64,000 bases of DNA from Pelomonas sp051857475 (GTDB lineage Bacteria > Pseudomonadota > Gammaproteobacteria > Burkholderiales > Burkholderiaceae_C), in contig NZ_JBPZGZ010000007.1 of NCBI RefSeq assembly GCF_051857475.1, positions 124,001-188,000 of the forward strand, in the 5' to 3' direction. Numbering within the stretch: the stretch's first letter is position 1; every line of letters starts with the position of its first letter. The notes under the pieces are model-generated. The model was given only the letters and a program-made list of their open reading frames with translations. It did no database searches and was not told where the DNA came from. Below, one piece after another: positions 16,706 through 24,409 of this stretch. A program made the position numbers and the translations under genes.

Positions 16706-16942
16706 ATGAGATTGATCGAAGTGCGCGGCCCCGACGCCGCCGAAACCCACGCCGCCTGGGCCCAACGCTGGAAGCGCGTCAAGCGCGCCGCCCGCGCCAT
16801 CCGCCTGGTGTTCTCGCCGGCCTACCGCCGGCGCAAAGGCCGCAACCATCTGGAGTTCTACGCCGAAGCCGGCGCGCCCGAAGGGGCGCTCTATGTCGAC
16901 GGCAAGCTGACCGCCCAGCTGGAAGGTGTGCGCCGGCTGTAA
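16706..16942 (+). CDS. Small basic hypothetical protein (78 aa)
   Basis: This is a 78-residue protein I do not recognise. AAGGAGA ahead of the ATG is a strong ribosome site. The middle is Arg/Lys/Ala-rich (RWKRVKRAARAIRLVFSPAY), and the C-terminal part (LEFYAEAGAPEGALYVDGKL) looks like two beta strands. There is no signal peptide or membrane segment. Together with the 63-residue gene upstream it may form a small operon. The structured element feeding the HDOD gene begins eight bases after its stop. Confidence 0.7.
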   Translation: MRLIEVRGPDAAETHAAWAQRWKRVKRAARAIRLVFSPAYRRRKGRNHLEFYAEAGAPEGALYVDGKLTAQLEGVRRL

Positions 16943-16949
16943 GGATGGC

Positions 16950-17090
16950 GCCCCTCGTTCGCTCTTGCTCCGGCTGAACGCCGGCAAGTGCGAACGGTCC
17001 CCCGAGGGGACGGCGATGCTTGCGGCATTGAGCCGCAAGTACATCGCCATGGGGGCCGGCTCGGGAGCGGCCCAGCGCTCGGCCCGAAAG
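16950..17090 (+). ncRNA. Structured leader element, copy 1 (upstream of HDOD gene)
   Basis: This is a 141-nt element repeated in similar form on the minus strand at 33475-33614. In order it has a CCCCTCG segment and a hairpin with a TGAAC loop (stem CTTG..CCGGC / GCCGG CAAG). A hairpin GTCCCC-CGA-GGGGAC follows. A long stem GGCGATG-CTTGCGGC-ATTGA-GCCGCAAG-TA-CATCGCC comes next, then GGGCCG/CGGCCC. The first CCCCTCG can also pair with CGAGGGG at 17003-17009, competing with the second hairpin. Between the two copies the TGAAC-loop stem changes sequence but keeps pairing, which supports an RNA structure. I cannot match it to a known riboswitch class. Confidence 0.6.
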
Positions 17091-17122
17091 GCGCGCCATT
17101 GAAAACCGAAATGGTTGGCAAA

Positions 17123-17155
17123 ACGGGGCCGCCTCCGACGAGCAGGCGGCCCCGT
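17123..17155 (+). terminator. Strong hairpin just before the HDOD gene, possible attenuator
   Basis: A perfect 12-bp GC-rich stem (ACGGGGCCGCCT / AGGCGGCCCCGT, 9-nt loop) ends 22 bases before the HDOD start codon. It follows the structured element at 16950-17090. A true T-run is missing (CCAGTTCTAG follows), so it could be a weak terminator, an attenuator or a translation-affecting hairpin. Confidence 0.45.
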
Positions 17156-17177
17156 CCAGTTCTAGCATCGGGGCACC

Positions 17178-18020
17178 ATGGCCGATCGTCTGCGCCTGAC
17201 CGCCCCGCTGCCCCGCCTCGAAGCCTGGGTGGACACCTTTGCGCGGGCCGAAATCCCGGTGCTGGCCGAGACCGCCGAGTCGCTCGAACACATGCGCGCG
17301 ACCGAGGACGATGTCGACGCCCACGGCCTGGGCGAGATGATCGCCACCGACCCGCTGATGACGCTGAAGGTGCTGGCCCACGCCAGCGAGCAGCGCCGCG
17401 GCAGCAGCTCGGGCTTGCGCGCCGACGCCGAGACGGTGACCGCCGCCATCGTGCTGATGGGCATCACCCCCTTCTTCCGCGACTTCGGCCCCCAGCCGAC
17501 GCTGGAAACCGTGCTGGCCGACAACGACGAGGCCCTGATCGGCCTGTCGCGCGTCATGCAGCGCGCCGAACGCGCCTCACGATTCGCGCTGGGCTTCGCC
17601 GCCCACCGCGCCGACCCCGACGCCGCTGTCATCCACAGCGCCGCACTGCTGCACGACTTCGCCGAGATGCTGTTGTGGGTGCATGCCCCCGCGCTGGCCC
17701 TGGAGATCGCCTCACTGCAGGAAGCCGACCACCGCCTGCGCAGCGCGGTGGCCCAGCGCCAGGTGCTGGGCATCGAGCTGCCCGACCTGGAGCAGGCGCT
17801 GATGAAGCGCTGGCATCTGCCCGAGCTGCTGACGCGCATCACCAGCGAGAAGGATGGCCGCGACCCGCAGGTGCGCTGCGTCCACCTGGCCGTGCGCCTG
17901 GCCCGCCACACCGCGCGCGGCTGGGACGACGCCGGCGTGCCCGACGATCTGCACGAGATCGCCGAGCTGCTGAATCTCAGCGAAGCCCATGCGCTGAAGC
18001 TGCTTCACGAATTCGACTGA
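17178..18020 (+). CDS. HDOD domain signalling protein
   Basis: This is a 280-residue cytoplasmic protein dominated by an HDOD domain (about 10-215). HDOD is a degenerate relative of HD phosphohydrolases. The stretch AVIHSAALLHDFAEMLLWVHAP retains the HD-like His-Asp pair within the typical HDOD helix. HDOD proteins act in bacterial signalling, motility and stress circuits, mostly through protein contacts. No other output domain is visible. The start codon is preceded by only a weak ribosome site (CGGGGCACC), by a 12-bp hairpin and by the structured leader, so expression is probably controlled after initiation. The last 16 bases overlap the end of the convergent PEP-CTERM gene. Confidence 0.88.
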   Translation: MADRLRLTAPLPRLEAWVDTFARAEIPVLAETAESLEHMRATEDDVDAHGLGEMIATDPLMTLKVLAHASEQRRGSSSGLRADAETVTAAIVLMGITPFFRDFGPQPTLETVLADNDEALIGLSRVMQRAERASRFALGFAAHRADPDAAVIHSAALLHDFAEMLLWVHAPALALEIASLQEADHRLRSAVAQRQVLGIELPDLEQALMKRWHLPELLTRITSEKDGRDPQVRCVHLAVRLARHTARGWDDAGVPDDLHEIAELLNLSEAHALKLLHEFD

Positions 18021-18649
18021 CGGCGCCGACGCAGGACGGCGACCAGGCCCAGCCCACCCAGGAGCAGCGCCGCACTCGCCGGCTCGGGCACCGGCGTGGC
18101 CGTGAAATTGGCGTTGTTGGGCGCGAAGTCGGAGATGGCGGCTGTTCCCGAGAACGCACCGTCGCGAGGCCACAGGTTGAAGGTGTAGTCCAGTTTGTTG
18201 GTGAAGCCGGTGCTGGGCAGCAGGCTGCCGCTGATGGTGCCGGTGATGACATTGCCGCTGACCGTCACCGAGCCCGCCGGCAGGGCGCCGACGCCACCGA
18301 TGGTGCCGGTCAGGTCGGGGCGCAGGATGATGACGCGGTCGAAGCGCACACCGGTGATGCCCATGCTGGCGAAGCCGGCCGTGCCCGCGCCGCGGTTGAC
18401 GCCCCACACATAGAAGCCCGTCGCGGTGCTGCCCGGCGCGCCGTCCAGCGTCGCCGTCAGCGTGAAGACATCGGTGGTCGGGTTGTAGAAGACGCTGGCG
18501 GCCAGCACATCGAGATCATGGCTGGCGCTGCTGCCGGCGAAAGTGGCGAGGAAGTCGCCTTTCGAGTCGGTGATGCCATCGAGGGCATGGCTGGCCAGCG
18601 GCAGGCCGAGCAGGGCCAGGGCGGCGGAGGCGGAAACAAGCAGGCGCAT
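18005..18649 (-). CDS. PEP-CTERM sorting-domain exported protein
   Basis: This 214-residue protein has an N-terminal signal peptide (1-22, ending ASHA). Its C-terminal sorting signal comprises VPEPASAALLLGG (PEP motif), a hydrophobic helix and a basic tail (RRRRQ). In PEP-CTERM systems the protein is exported, processed by an exosortase (EpsH/XrtA family) and delivered to the surface or exopolysaccharide matrix. The exosortase is not in this window. The central part is Thr/Ser/Gly-rich, of beta type and unassigned. The gene lies 77 bp downstream of an ECF sigma factor gene on the same strand, so the two may be co-transcribed. Confidence 0.92.
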   Translation of the reverse strand: MRLLVSASAALALLGLPLASHALDGITDSKGDFLATFAGSSASHDLDVLAASVFYNPTTDVFTLTATLDGAPGSTATGFYVWGVNRGAGTAGFASMGITGVRFDRVIILRPDLTGTIGGVGALPAGSVTVSGNVITGTISGSLLPSTGFTNKLDYTFNLWPRDGAFSGTAAISDFAPNNANFTATPVPEPASAALLLGGLGLVAVLRRRRQSNS

Positions 18650-18726
18650 GGGGGCTCCAGAAGGTGCGTGAAGAAGATCAGTGACCCTGGATGGACGCTT
18701 GGCGCGGCGGCATATTCCCCGCCCCC

Positions 18727-19245
18727 CTAGAAGGACGGGCGCCGGGCTTCGCCCGCGATCACGCCGCGCAGGCGATCACGGCCGCGCGACAGCCGCGACA
18801 TCACGGTGCCGATGGGAATGTCCAGGGCCTGGGCGATCTCGGCATAGGCCATGCCCTCCAGCGCGACGAGGAGCAGCACCTCGCGTTGCTCTTGCGGCAG
18901 CGTGGACAGCGCCTTGTTCAGGTCCCGCAGGGCCAGGCGTTCGGCCTGGGTCGCGGCGACCGGCACCTCGGGGATGTGTTCGTCCAGCTCGACAAGCTCC
19001 AGCCGGCCGCGCCGCAACGCGTCGACGTGCAGGTTGTGCATGATGCTGAACAGCCAGGTGCGCATGTCGCCCACGCCCTGCCAGAGCCCGGCGCGCGACC
19101 AGGCGCGCTCCAGCGTGTCCTGCACCAGGTCGTCGGCGTCCTCGCGGTTGCGACGCAGGGCGCGCGCATACAGGCGCAGACGGGGCAGGCAACCCAGCAC
19201 CGTGCCGGCGTCGGGCGACGACGAGGGGGGTTGCAGGCCGGCCAT
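18727..19245 (-). CDS. ECF-type RNA polymerase sigma factor
   Basis: This 172-residue sigma-70 family protein has regions 2 and 4 only. Region 2 includes NREDADDLVQDTLERAWSRA and the -10-binding MRTWLFSIMHNLHVDALRR. Region 4 includes LPQEQREVLLLVALEGMAYAEIAQAL and the recognition helix IPIGTVMSRLSRGRDRLR. It should direct RNA polymerase to a small regulon, usually under an anti-sigma factor. No anti-sigma gene is adjacent: the next gene downstream encodes a PEP-CTERM protein. No clear ribosome site precedes the ATG at 19245, so the start is tentative. Confidence 0.93.
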   Translation of the reverse strand: MAGLQPPSSSPDAGTVLGCLPRLRLYARALRRNREDADDLVQDTLERAWSRAGLWQGVGDMRTWLFSIMHNLHVDALRRGRLELVELDEHIPEVPVAATQAERLALRDLNKALSTLPQEQREVLLLVALEGMAYAEIAQALDIPIGTVMSRLSRGRDRLRGVIAGEARRPSF

Positions 19246-19290
19246 GGCCGGTGAATGCCGGCCGGCCCCTCAGCGGTTCAATTCAGCGGT

Positions 19291-19773
19291 TCAAACCGGT
19301 ACGGCCGTCGTGTTCTTCAGCCGTTCCAGCACGAAGCTGGTCTTGCAGTCCTGCACGCTGGGATGCATCAGCAGGGTGTCGCTGATGAAGCGGGCGTAGT
19401 GCTGCATGTCCTGCACCAGCACACGCAGCAGATAGTCCATCTCACCCGTCAGCGCCGCGCATTCGACGACCTCGGGCCAGGTCTGCACGGCGGCGCGGAA
19501 GAGGTCGCGCGGATTGCGCAGCGGGTTGTCGGTCTGCTTTTCCAGCCGGACATTGATGTAGGCCGTCAGGCCCAGCCCGATGCGCTCCGGCGCGACGAGA
19601 GCGACATAGGACGCGATGACGCCCGACTCTTCCAGCCGACGCACACGTCGCAGCACGGCCGAGGAGGACAGGCCGGCCTCGCCGGCCAGCGTGTCGTAGG
19701 TGACGCGGCCGTCCTGCTGCAGCGCTCGCAGGATGCGTCGGTCGATGGCGTCAAGCTCGATGGCGGCTTCCAT
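19291..19773 (-). CDS. Lrp/AsnC family transcriptional regulator
   Basis: This 160-residue regulator has an N-terminal winged HTH (LDAIDRRILRALQQDGRVTYDTLAGEAGLSSSAVLRRVRRLEESGVI). A RAM/AsnC ligand-binding domain follows (ALTGEMDYLLRVLVQDMQHYARF). Members bind amino acids and form multimers on DNA. It is divergently placed 119 bp from the 4-hydroxyphenylpyruvate dioxygenase gene. The likely role is control of tyrosine/phenylalanine breakdown in response to an aromatic amino acid, together with autoregulation. A GCAGT-TTT-ACTGC dyad lies just before its start. Confidence 0.94.
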   Translation of the reverse strand: MEAAIELDAIDRRILRALQQDGRVTYDTLAGEAGLSSSAVLRRVRRLEESGVIASYVALVAPERIGLGLTAYINVRLEKQTDNPLRNPRDLFRAAVQTWPEVVECAALTGEMDYLLRVLVQDMQHYARFISDTLLMHPSVQDCKTSFVLERLKNTTAVPV

Positions 19774-19785
19774 GGCCTGTATTTT

Positions 19786-19798
19786 GCAGTTTTACTGC
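19786..19798. promoter_or_regulatory. Candidate Lrp operator GCAGT-TTT-ACTGC
   Basis: A perfect 5+3+5 inverted repeat lies in the AT-rich part of the 119-bp region between the divergent lrp-like and hpd genes. It is 12 bases before the regulator start. Its size and AT-rich centre fit an Lrp/AsnC site, but no second copy was found in the window to support it. Confidence 0.4.
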
Positions 19799-19892
19799 GT
19801 GATCTTGAAAATCAGCGCCGATGTTTGCATGAAAACTGCGCAGGACGCGCCGCAGAATTTGTGTCTTCCAACAGCTTTGCGGCGAGGCAGAC

Positions 19893-21032
19893 ATGGCCAA
19901 GTTCACTCCCTGGGACAACCCCATGGGCACGGATGGTTTCGAGTTCATCGAGTTCGCAGCGCCGGACCCGGCCGCGCTCGGCGCCCTGTTCGAGACCATG
20001 GGCTTCACCGCCGTGGCCAAGCACCGCCACAAGAGCGTGACGCTCTATCGCCAGGGCGGTGTCAACTTCATCATCAACGCCGAGACCGACTCCTTCGCGC
20101 AGCGCTTCGCCCGCCTGCACGGCCCGTCCATCTGCGCCATCGCCTTCCGCGTCGACAACGCCGCCCATGCCTACCAGCGCGCGCTGGAGCTGGGCGCCTG
20201 GGGCTTTGACAACAAGGCCGGCCCGATGGAGCTGAACATCCCGGCCATCAAGGGCATCGGCGACTCGCTGATCTATTTCGTCGACCGCTGGCAGGGCAAG
20301 CACGGCGCCAAGGCCGGCGCCATCGGCAACATCAGCATCTACGACGTCGACTTCGTGCCCCTGCTGGACGCCGCCGGCCAGCCCGTCGACCCGAACCCGG
20401 TCGGCCATGGCCTGATCGAGATCGACCACCTGACGCACAACGTCTTCCGCGGCCGCATGAAGGAATGGTCGGAGTTCTACGAGCGCTTCTTCAACTTCCG
20501 CGAAGTGCGCTACTTCGACATCGAGGGCAAGCTGACCGGCCTGAAGTCCAAGGCCATGACCAGCCCCTGCGGCAAGATCCGCATCCCCATCAACGAGAGC
20601 TCGGACGACAAGAGCCAGATCGCCGAGTACCTGGACCTGTACCACGGCGAGGGCATCCAGCACGTGGCCCTGGGCACGACCGACATCTACCAATCGGTCG
20701 AAGGCATGAAGGGCACGGGCGTGGTGTTCCAGGACACCATCGACACCTATTTCGATCTCATCGACAAGCGTCTGCCGGGCCATGGCGAGAAAGTCGACGA
20801 GCTGCGCCGCCTGCGCATCCTCATCGACGGCGCCACCCACCTGGGCGTGGACAACGAGCTGCTGCTGCAGATCTTCACCAAGGAAGTCATCGGCCCGATC
20901 TTCTTCGAGCTGATCCAACGCAAGGGCAACGAGGGCTTCGGCGAGGGCAACTTCAAGGCCTTGTTCGAGAGCATCGAGCTCGATCAGATCCGCCGCGGCG
21001 TGCTCAAGGACGAGCCGGCCAAGGCCGTCTGA
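19893..21032 (+). CDS. hpd: 4-hydroxyphenylpyruvate dioxygenase
   Basis: This 379-residue enzyme converts 4-hydroxyphenylpyruvate to homogentisate with O2, the committed step of tyrosine degradation. It shows the two-barrel vicinal-oxygen-chelate fold. Fe(II) ligands are recognisable as the His in IEIDHLTHNV, the His in GIQHVALGT and the Glu in FFELIQRKG. The C-terminal GNEGFGEGNFKALFESIE closes the active site as in known family members. Length matches bacterial HPPDs. The gene has its own promoter region facing an Lrp-type regulator. The other homogentisate-pathway genes (hmgA, maiA, fahA) are not in this window. The last 49 bases overlap the convergent hydrolase gene. Confidence 0.97.
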   Translation: MAKFTPWDNPMGTDGFEFIEFAAPDPAALGALFETMGFTAVAKHRHKSVTLYRQGGVNFIINAETDSFAQRFARLHGPSICAIAFRVDNAAHAYQRALELGAWGFDNKAGPMELNIPAIKGIGDSLIYFVDRWQGKHGAKAGAIGNISIYDVDFVPLLDAAGQPVDPNPVGHGLIEIDHLTHNVFRGRMKEWSEFYERFFNFREVRYFDIEGKLTGLKSKAMTSPCGKIRIPINESSDDKSQIAEYLDLYHGEGIQHVALGTTDIYQSVEGMKGTGVVFQDTIDTYFDLIDKRLPGHGEKVDELRRLRILIDGATHLGVDNELLLQIFTKEVIGPIFFELIQRKGNEGFGEGNFKALFESIELDQIRRGVLKDEPAKAV

Positions 21033-21847
21033 AGGCAGGCCCAGGACTCGTCCGCATGGACGAGTCCCATATGGCCCACGCCGTCCAACCGGTGCTCGCG
21101 TGAGCCCGGCAGCACGGCGGTCTCGGCCGGGTTGACGATCTGGTCGCAGCGCGTCCAGAAGCAGTCGATGTCCGCGAACCCCGGCTGCCCGGCCAGCCAG
21201 GCGCTGCCACGGCGCATCTGGGCCGCGTTGATGCCCAGGGCCTTCATTGCCATGCGCGTGCCCTGGTGGGGCGAGCCCAGCGTGATGACGCGCGGCGCCT
21301 CATGGCCGGCACCGTAGCGGCGCCACCAGGCCCTCAGCACGATGCCGCCCATGCTGTGGGCACACAGCACCGGCATGCGGCCCGTGTGGCCCTTCAGCTT
21401 CTGCACACCGGCCTCGATCTCGTCGGCATAGGCGTCGATGCTGCCGAAGGCCGGTTCCAGCGACGGCGCGATGAAGGCCACACCCTGCTCGCGCAGCCGC
21501 TTCAGCCAGCCATTCCAGCGGCCCCGGTTGCAGCCAAACCCGTGCACCAGCAGCACGCCGGTCTGGGCACCGACCGGCAGCTGGTCGGGCTCGGCCCATT
21601 CCCGCCAGGGCTGGCGCCAGGAAAAGGCCAGCTCGCTGGCGACGACCTCGCCGGCCCAGGCCTTCAGCAACTCGCCCCAGGTCGGGGCGGGGCGGTTGAC
21701 CCAGCGCAGCTGCAGGAAGCCGCCGGCCAGCACGAGGGCATGCAGGCCCAGCGTCAGCAAGCCCCAGGCCCAGCCCAAGCGCCAACCCACCCAGAGCGCC
21801 ACGGCCAGCCGCAACAGCCCCCAGATCCTCTGCAACCTCCCGTTCAT
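20984..21847 (-). CDS. Alpha/beta hydrolase, lipase-like, membrane-anchored
   Basis: This 287-residue protein begins with about 45 hydrophobic residues forming one or two membrane segments. An alpha/beta-hydrolase fold follows. VLLVHGFGCNRGRW is the oxyanion-hole region, AHSMGG the nucleophile elbow (catalytic Ser), and DGVGHMGLVH a likely catalytic His. It resembles triacylglycerol lipases and esterases anchored to the inner membrane. The substrate is unknown. The ATG at 21847 is 36 bp from the divergent gene at 21884. The 3' end overlaps hpd by 49 bases, an unusually long tail-to-tail overlap. Confidence 0.88.
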   Translation of the reverse strand: MNGRLQRIWGLLRLAVALWVGWRLGWAWGLLTLGLHALVLAGGFLQLRWVNRPAPTWGELLKAWAGEVVASELAFSWRQPWREWAEPDQLPVGAQTGVLLVHGFGCNRGRWNGWLKRLREQGVAFIAPSLEPAFGSIDAYADEIEAGVQKLKGHTGRMPVLCAHSMGGIVLRAWWRRYGAGHEAPRVITLGSPHQGTRMAMKALGINAAQMRRGSAWLAGQPGFADIDCFWTRCDQIVNPAETAVLPGSREHRLDGVGHMGLVHADESWACLQTALAGSSLSTPRRI

Positions 21848-21883
21848 CGCGCCAGTCTAAGCGGGCAAAATCTGCCCAGCCCC

Positions 21884-22585
21884 ATGCAAGAACTGAGTGC
21901 CGAATCCCTGCTGAAAGAGCTGCGCGCCGTCGATGCCGAGCGCGCCCGCCGCGCCGCCGACCCCGCGCTCGAGGCACGCGTCCAGGCCCTCAAGACCTAC
22001 CAGCAGCGCCGCTTCGCCGCCAGCTACGCCGACCTGTTGGCCAACCCGCGCTACGAGGCCGCCACGCGCTTCTTCCTGCACGAGCTCTACGGCCCGGACG
22101 ACTACCGCCAGCGCGACGCCCAGTTCGCCCGCGTCATCCCGACGCTGACCCGCCTCTTTCCCGAAGAGGTGGTCGATACCGTGGCCCGCCTGGCCCGCCT
22201 GCATGCCCTGTCCGAACGCCTGGACACCCGCATGGCCGAGCGGCTGCCGTCGCAGGACATCACGGCGCATGACTACGCCACCGCCTGGCGTGCCTGCGGC
22301 GAGCCGGAATCGCGCCAGCGCCAGATCGAACTGACCATGGCGGTCGGCGAAGCTCTGGACAAGCTGACCCGCAAGCCCTTGCTGCGCCAGACCCTGAAGC
22401 TGATGCGCGGCCCCGCTCAGATGGCCGGTCTGGGCGCCCTGCAGAACTTCCTCGAAAGCGGCTTCGACACCTTCCGCGCCATGCGTGGTGCGGGCGAGTT
22501 CCTGTCCACTGTGCGACAGCGCGAAGACACACTTGCGCGCGCTTTGTTTCGGGCTGATGCCTCTGCGTTAGGGCAACTCCCCTAG
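21884..22585 (+). CDS. FFLEELY-type conserved protein
   Basis: This is a 233-residue all-helical cytoplasmic protein with FFLHELYGPDDYRQRD. It resembles the family named for an FFLEELY motif, whose function is unknown. The N-terminal half is rich in Arg and Glu helices. The C-terminal part (LLRQTLKLMRGPAQMAGLGALQNFLESGFDTF) is conserved in character. No enzymatic motif or membrane segment is visible. It precedes a long-chain acyl-CoA ligase gene by 65 bp on the same strand, so a link to lipid metabolism is possible but only inferred from position. No clear ribosome site is seen before the ATG. Confidence 0.82.
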   Translation: MQELSAESLLKELRAVDAERARRAADPALEARVQALKTYQQRRFAASYADLLANPRYEAATRFFLHELYGPDDYRQRDAQFARVIPTLTRLFPEEVVDTVARLARLHALSERLDTRMAERLPSQDITAHDYATAWRACGEPESRQRQIELTMAVGEALDKLTRKPLLRQTLKLMRGPAQMAGLGALQNFLESGFDTFRAMRGAGEFLSTVRQREDTLARALFRADASALGQLP

Positions 22586-22650
22586 CTTGATGTAACTGCG
22601 CGTCCCAACATCATCGGCTCCCACGCAGCGCACGCCAGAAGGGCCCGCCG

Positions 22651-24384
22651 ATGACCGCCGTCCTTGCCGAAGTCACCGAAGTGACATCCCGAGCCAAGCC
22701 CTGGCTGGCCAGCTATCCAGCCGGCGTGCCGGCGCAGATCGACACCAGCGTCTACGGCTCCCTGGTCGACTTGCTGAACGAGGCCTTTCGCAAGCACGCC
22801 CAGCGCGACGCGGCCATCTGCATGGGCCAGCGCATGCGCTTCGCCGAGATCGACCAGCTGTCGATGCAGCTCGGCGCCTGGCTGCAGGCCCAGGGGCTGA
22901 AGCAGGGCGACCGCGTCGCCATCATGATGCCCAATCTGCTGCAGTACGGCGTGGCCATCGCGGCCATCCTGCGCGCGGGCTTCGTCGTCGTGAACGTGAA
23001 CCCGCTGTACACGCCGCGCGAACTGGAGCACCAGCTCAAGGACTCCGGCGCCCGCGCCATCGTCGTGCTGGAGAACTTCGCCCACACCCTGTCCGAGGTC
23101 ATCGCAGCGACCGACGTCAAGCATGTGGTGCTGGCCTCCATGGGCGACCTGCTGAACTGGTGGAAGGGCCCGCTGATCAACTTCGCCGTGCGCCACCTGA
23201 AGAAGATGGTGCCGGAGTTCCGTCTGCCGGTCGGCGAGGGCCGCACCGTCGTGCGCTTCAACGAGGCCCTGGCCCATGGCGACCGCCTGCACCTGAAGAA
23301 GCCCGAGCTCGGCCCCGACGACGTCGCCTTCCTGCAATACACGGGCGGCACCACCGGCGTGTCCAAGGGCGCCACGCTGCTGCACCGGAACATCGTCGCC
23401 AACATCCTGCAGGTCGAGGCCTGGTTCCAGCCCATGCTGGCCCGGCTGCCCGACCAGAACATGCAGTTCACCAACGTCTGCGCGCTGCCGCTGTATCACA
23501 TCTTCGCGCTGACGGCCTGCTTCATGCTGGGTGCCCGCATGGGTCACCTCAACATCCTGGTGCCCAACCCGCGCGACATCCCCGGCTTCATCGAGACCCT
23601 GCGCGGCCACAAGGTGCACATCTTCCCGGCCGTCAACACACTGTTCAATGCGCTGGCCGCTGAACCCGGCTTCTCGCGCCTGGACTTCTCCGAGCTCGTC
23701 ATCTCCAACGGCGGCGGCATGGCCGTGCAGCAGGCCACGGCCGAAAAATGGCTCAAGGTCACCGGCTGCCCGGTTGTCGAGGGCTATGGCCTGTCCGAAA
23801 CCTCGCCGGCCGCCACCATCAACCCGCTGGATCAGCGCGCCTTCAACGGCAGCATCGGCCTGCCCATCTCGTCCACCGAGATCGCCATCCGCGATGACGA
23901 CGGCAACGACCTCGCCATCGGCGAGCGCGGCGAGATCTGCATCCGCGGCCCGCAGGTCATGGCCGGCTACTGGAAGCGCCCGGACGAGACCGCCAACGTC
24001 ATGTACGCCGACGGCTACTTCAAGAGTGGCGACATCGGCATCATGGACGAGCGCGGCTATGTGCGCATCGTCGACCGCAAGAAGGACATGATCCTGGTCA
24101 GCGGCTTCAACGTCTATCCGACCGAGATCGAGCAGGTCGTCAACATGCACCCCGGCGTGATGGAGTGCGCCGCCATCGGCGTGCCGGACTCGAAGTCGGG
24201 CGAAGCGGTCAAGCTCTTCGTCGTCAAGAGCGACCCGGCCCTGGCCGAGGAAGACCTGGCCGCCTACTGCAACCAGCAGATGACGGCCTACAAGCGGCCC
24301 AAGTTCATCGAGTTCCGCGACGAGCTGCCCAAGAGCAACGTCGGCAAGATCCTGCGCCGCGAACTGCGCACCGCAACCGCCTGA
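22651..24384 (+). CDS. fadD: Long-chain fatty acid-CoA ligase
   Basis: This 577-residue ANL-superfamily enzyme activates fatty acids with ATP and CoA to acyl-CoA for beta-oxidation or lipid synthesis. The P-loop motif is YTGGTTGVSKGA, preceded by the QYTGG strand. Other signatures are GYGLSETSP (adenine and acyl-adenylate binding), GDIGIMDERGYVRIVDRKKDMIL (hinge Asp and Arg) and YKRPKFIEFRDELPKSNVGKILRREL with the catalytic Lys near the C-terminus. Length and order match FadD. AAGGGCCCGCC precedes the ATG. Choice of gene symbol rests on family resemblance; medium-chain specificity cannot be ruled out. Confidence 0.94.
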   Translation: MTAVLAEVTEVTSRAKPWLASYPAGVPAQIDTSVYGSLVDLLNEAFRKHAQRDAAICMGQRMRFAEIDQLSMQLGAWLQAQGLKQGDRVAIMMPNLLQYGVAIAAILRAGFVVVNVNPLYTPRELEHQLKDSGARAIVVLENFAHTLSEVIAATDVKHVVLASMGDLLNWWKGPLINFAVRHLKKMVPEFRLPVGEGRTVVRFNEALAHGDRLHLKKPELGPDDVAFLQYTGGTTGVSKGATLLHRNIVANILQVEAWFQPMLARLPDQNMQFTNVCALPLYHIFALTACFMLGARMGHLNILVPNPRDIPGFIETLRGHKVHIFPAVNTLFNALAAEPGFSRLDFSELVISNGGGMAVQQATAEKWLKVTGCPVVEGYGLSETSPAATINPLDQRAFNGSIGLPISSTEIAIRDDDGNDLAIGERGEICIRGPQVMAGYWKRPDETANVMYADGYFKSGDIGIMDERGYVRIVDRKKDMILVSGFNVYPTEIEQVVNMHPGVMECAAIGVPDSKSGEAVKLFVVKSDPALAEEDLAAYCNQQMTAYKRPKFIEFRDELPKSNVGKILRRELRTATA

Positions 24385-24385
24385 A

Positions 24386-24407
24386 GCCGCTGCCGGCCGC
24401 CAGCGGC
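24386..24407. terminator. Hairpin between convergent fadD and lipoprotein genes
   Basis: GCCGCTG and CAGCGGC form a 7-bp stem with an 8-nt loop in the 25-bp gap between convergent stop codons. No T-run follows on either strand, so termination efficiency is uncertain. Confidence 0.35.
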
Positions 24408-24409
24408 CG

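Noticed and set aside
16950..17090. The structured element as a c-di-GMP (GEMM), fluoride, ykkC or mini-ykkC riboswitch
   Set aside because: The conserved cores of those classes are not present. GGCGATG is shared with some fluoride riboswitches, but the required pseudoknot context is not seen.
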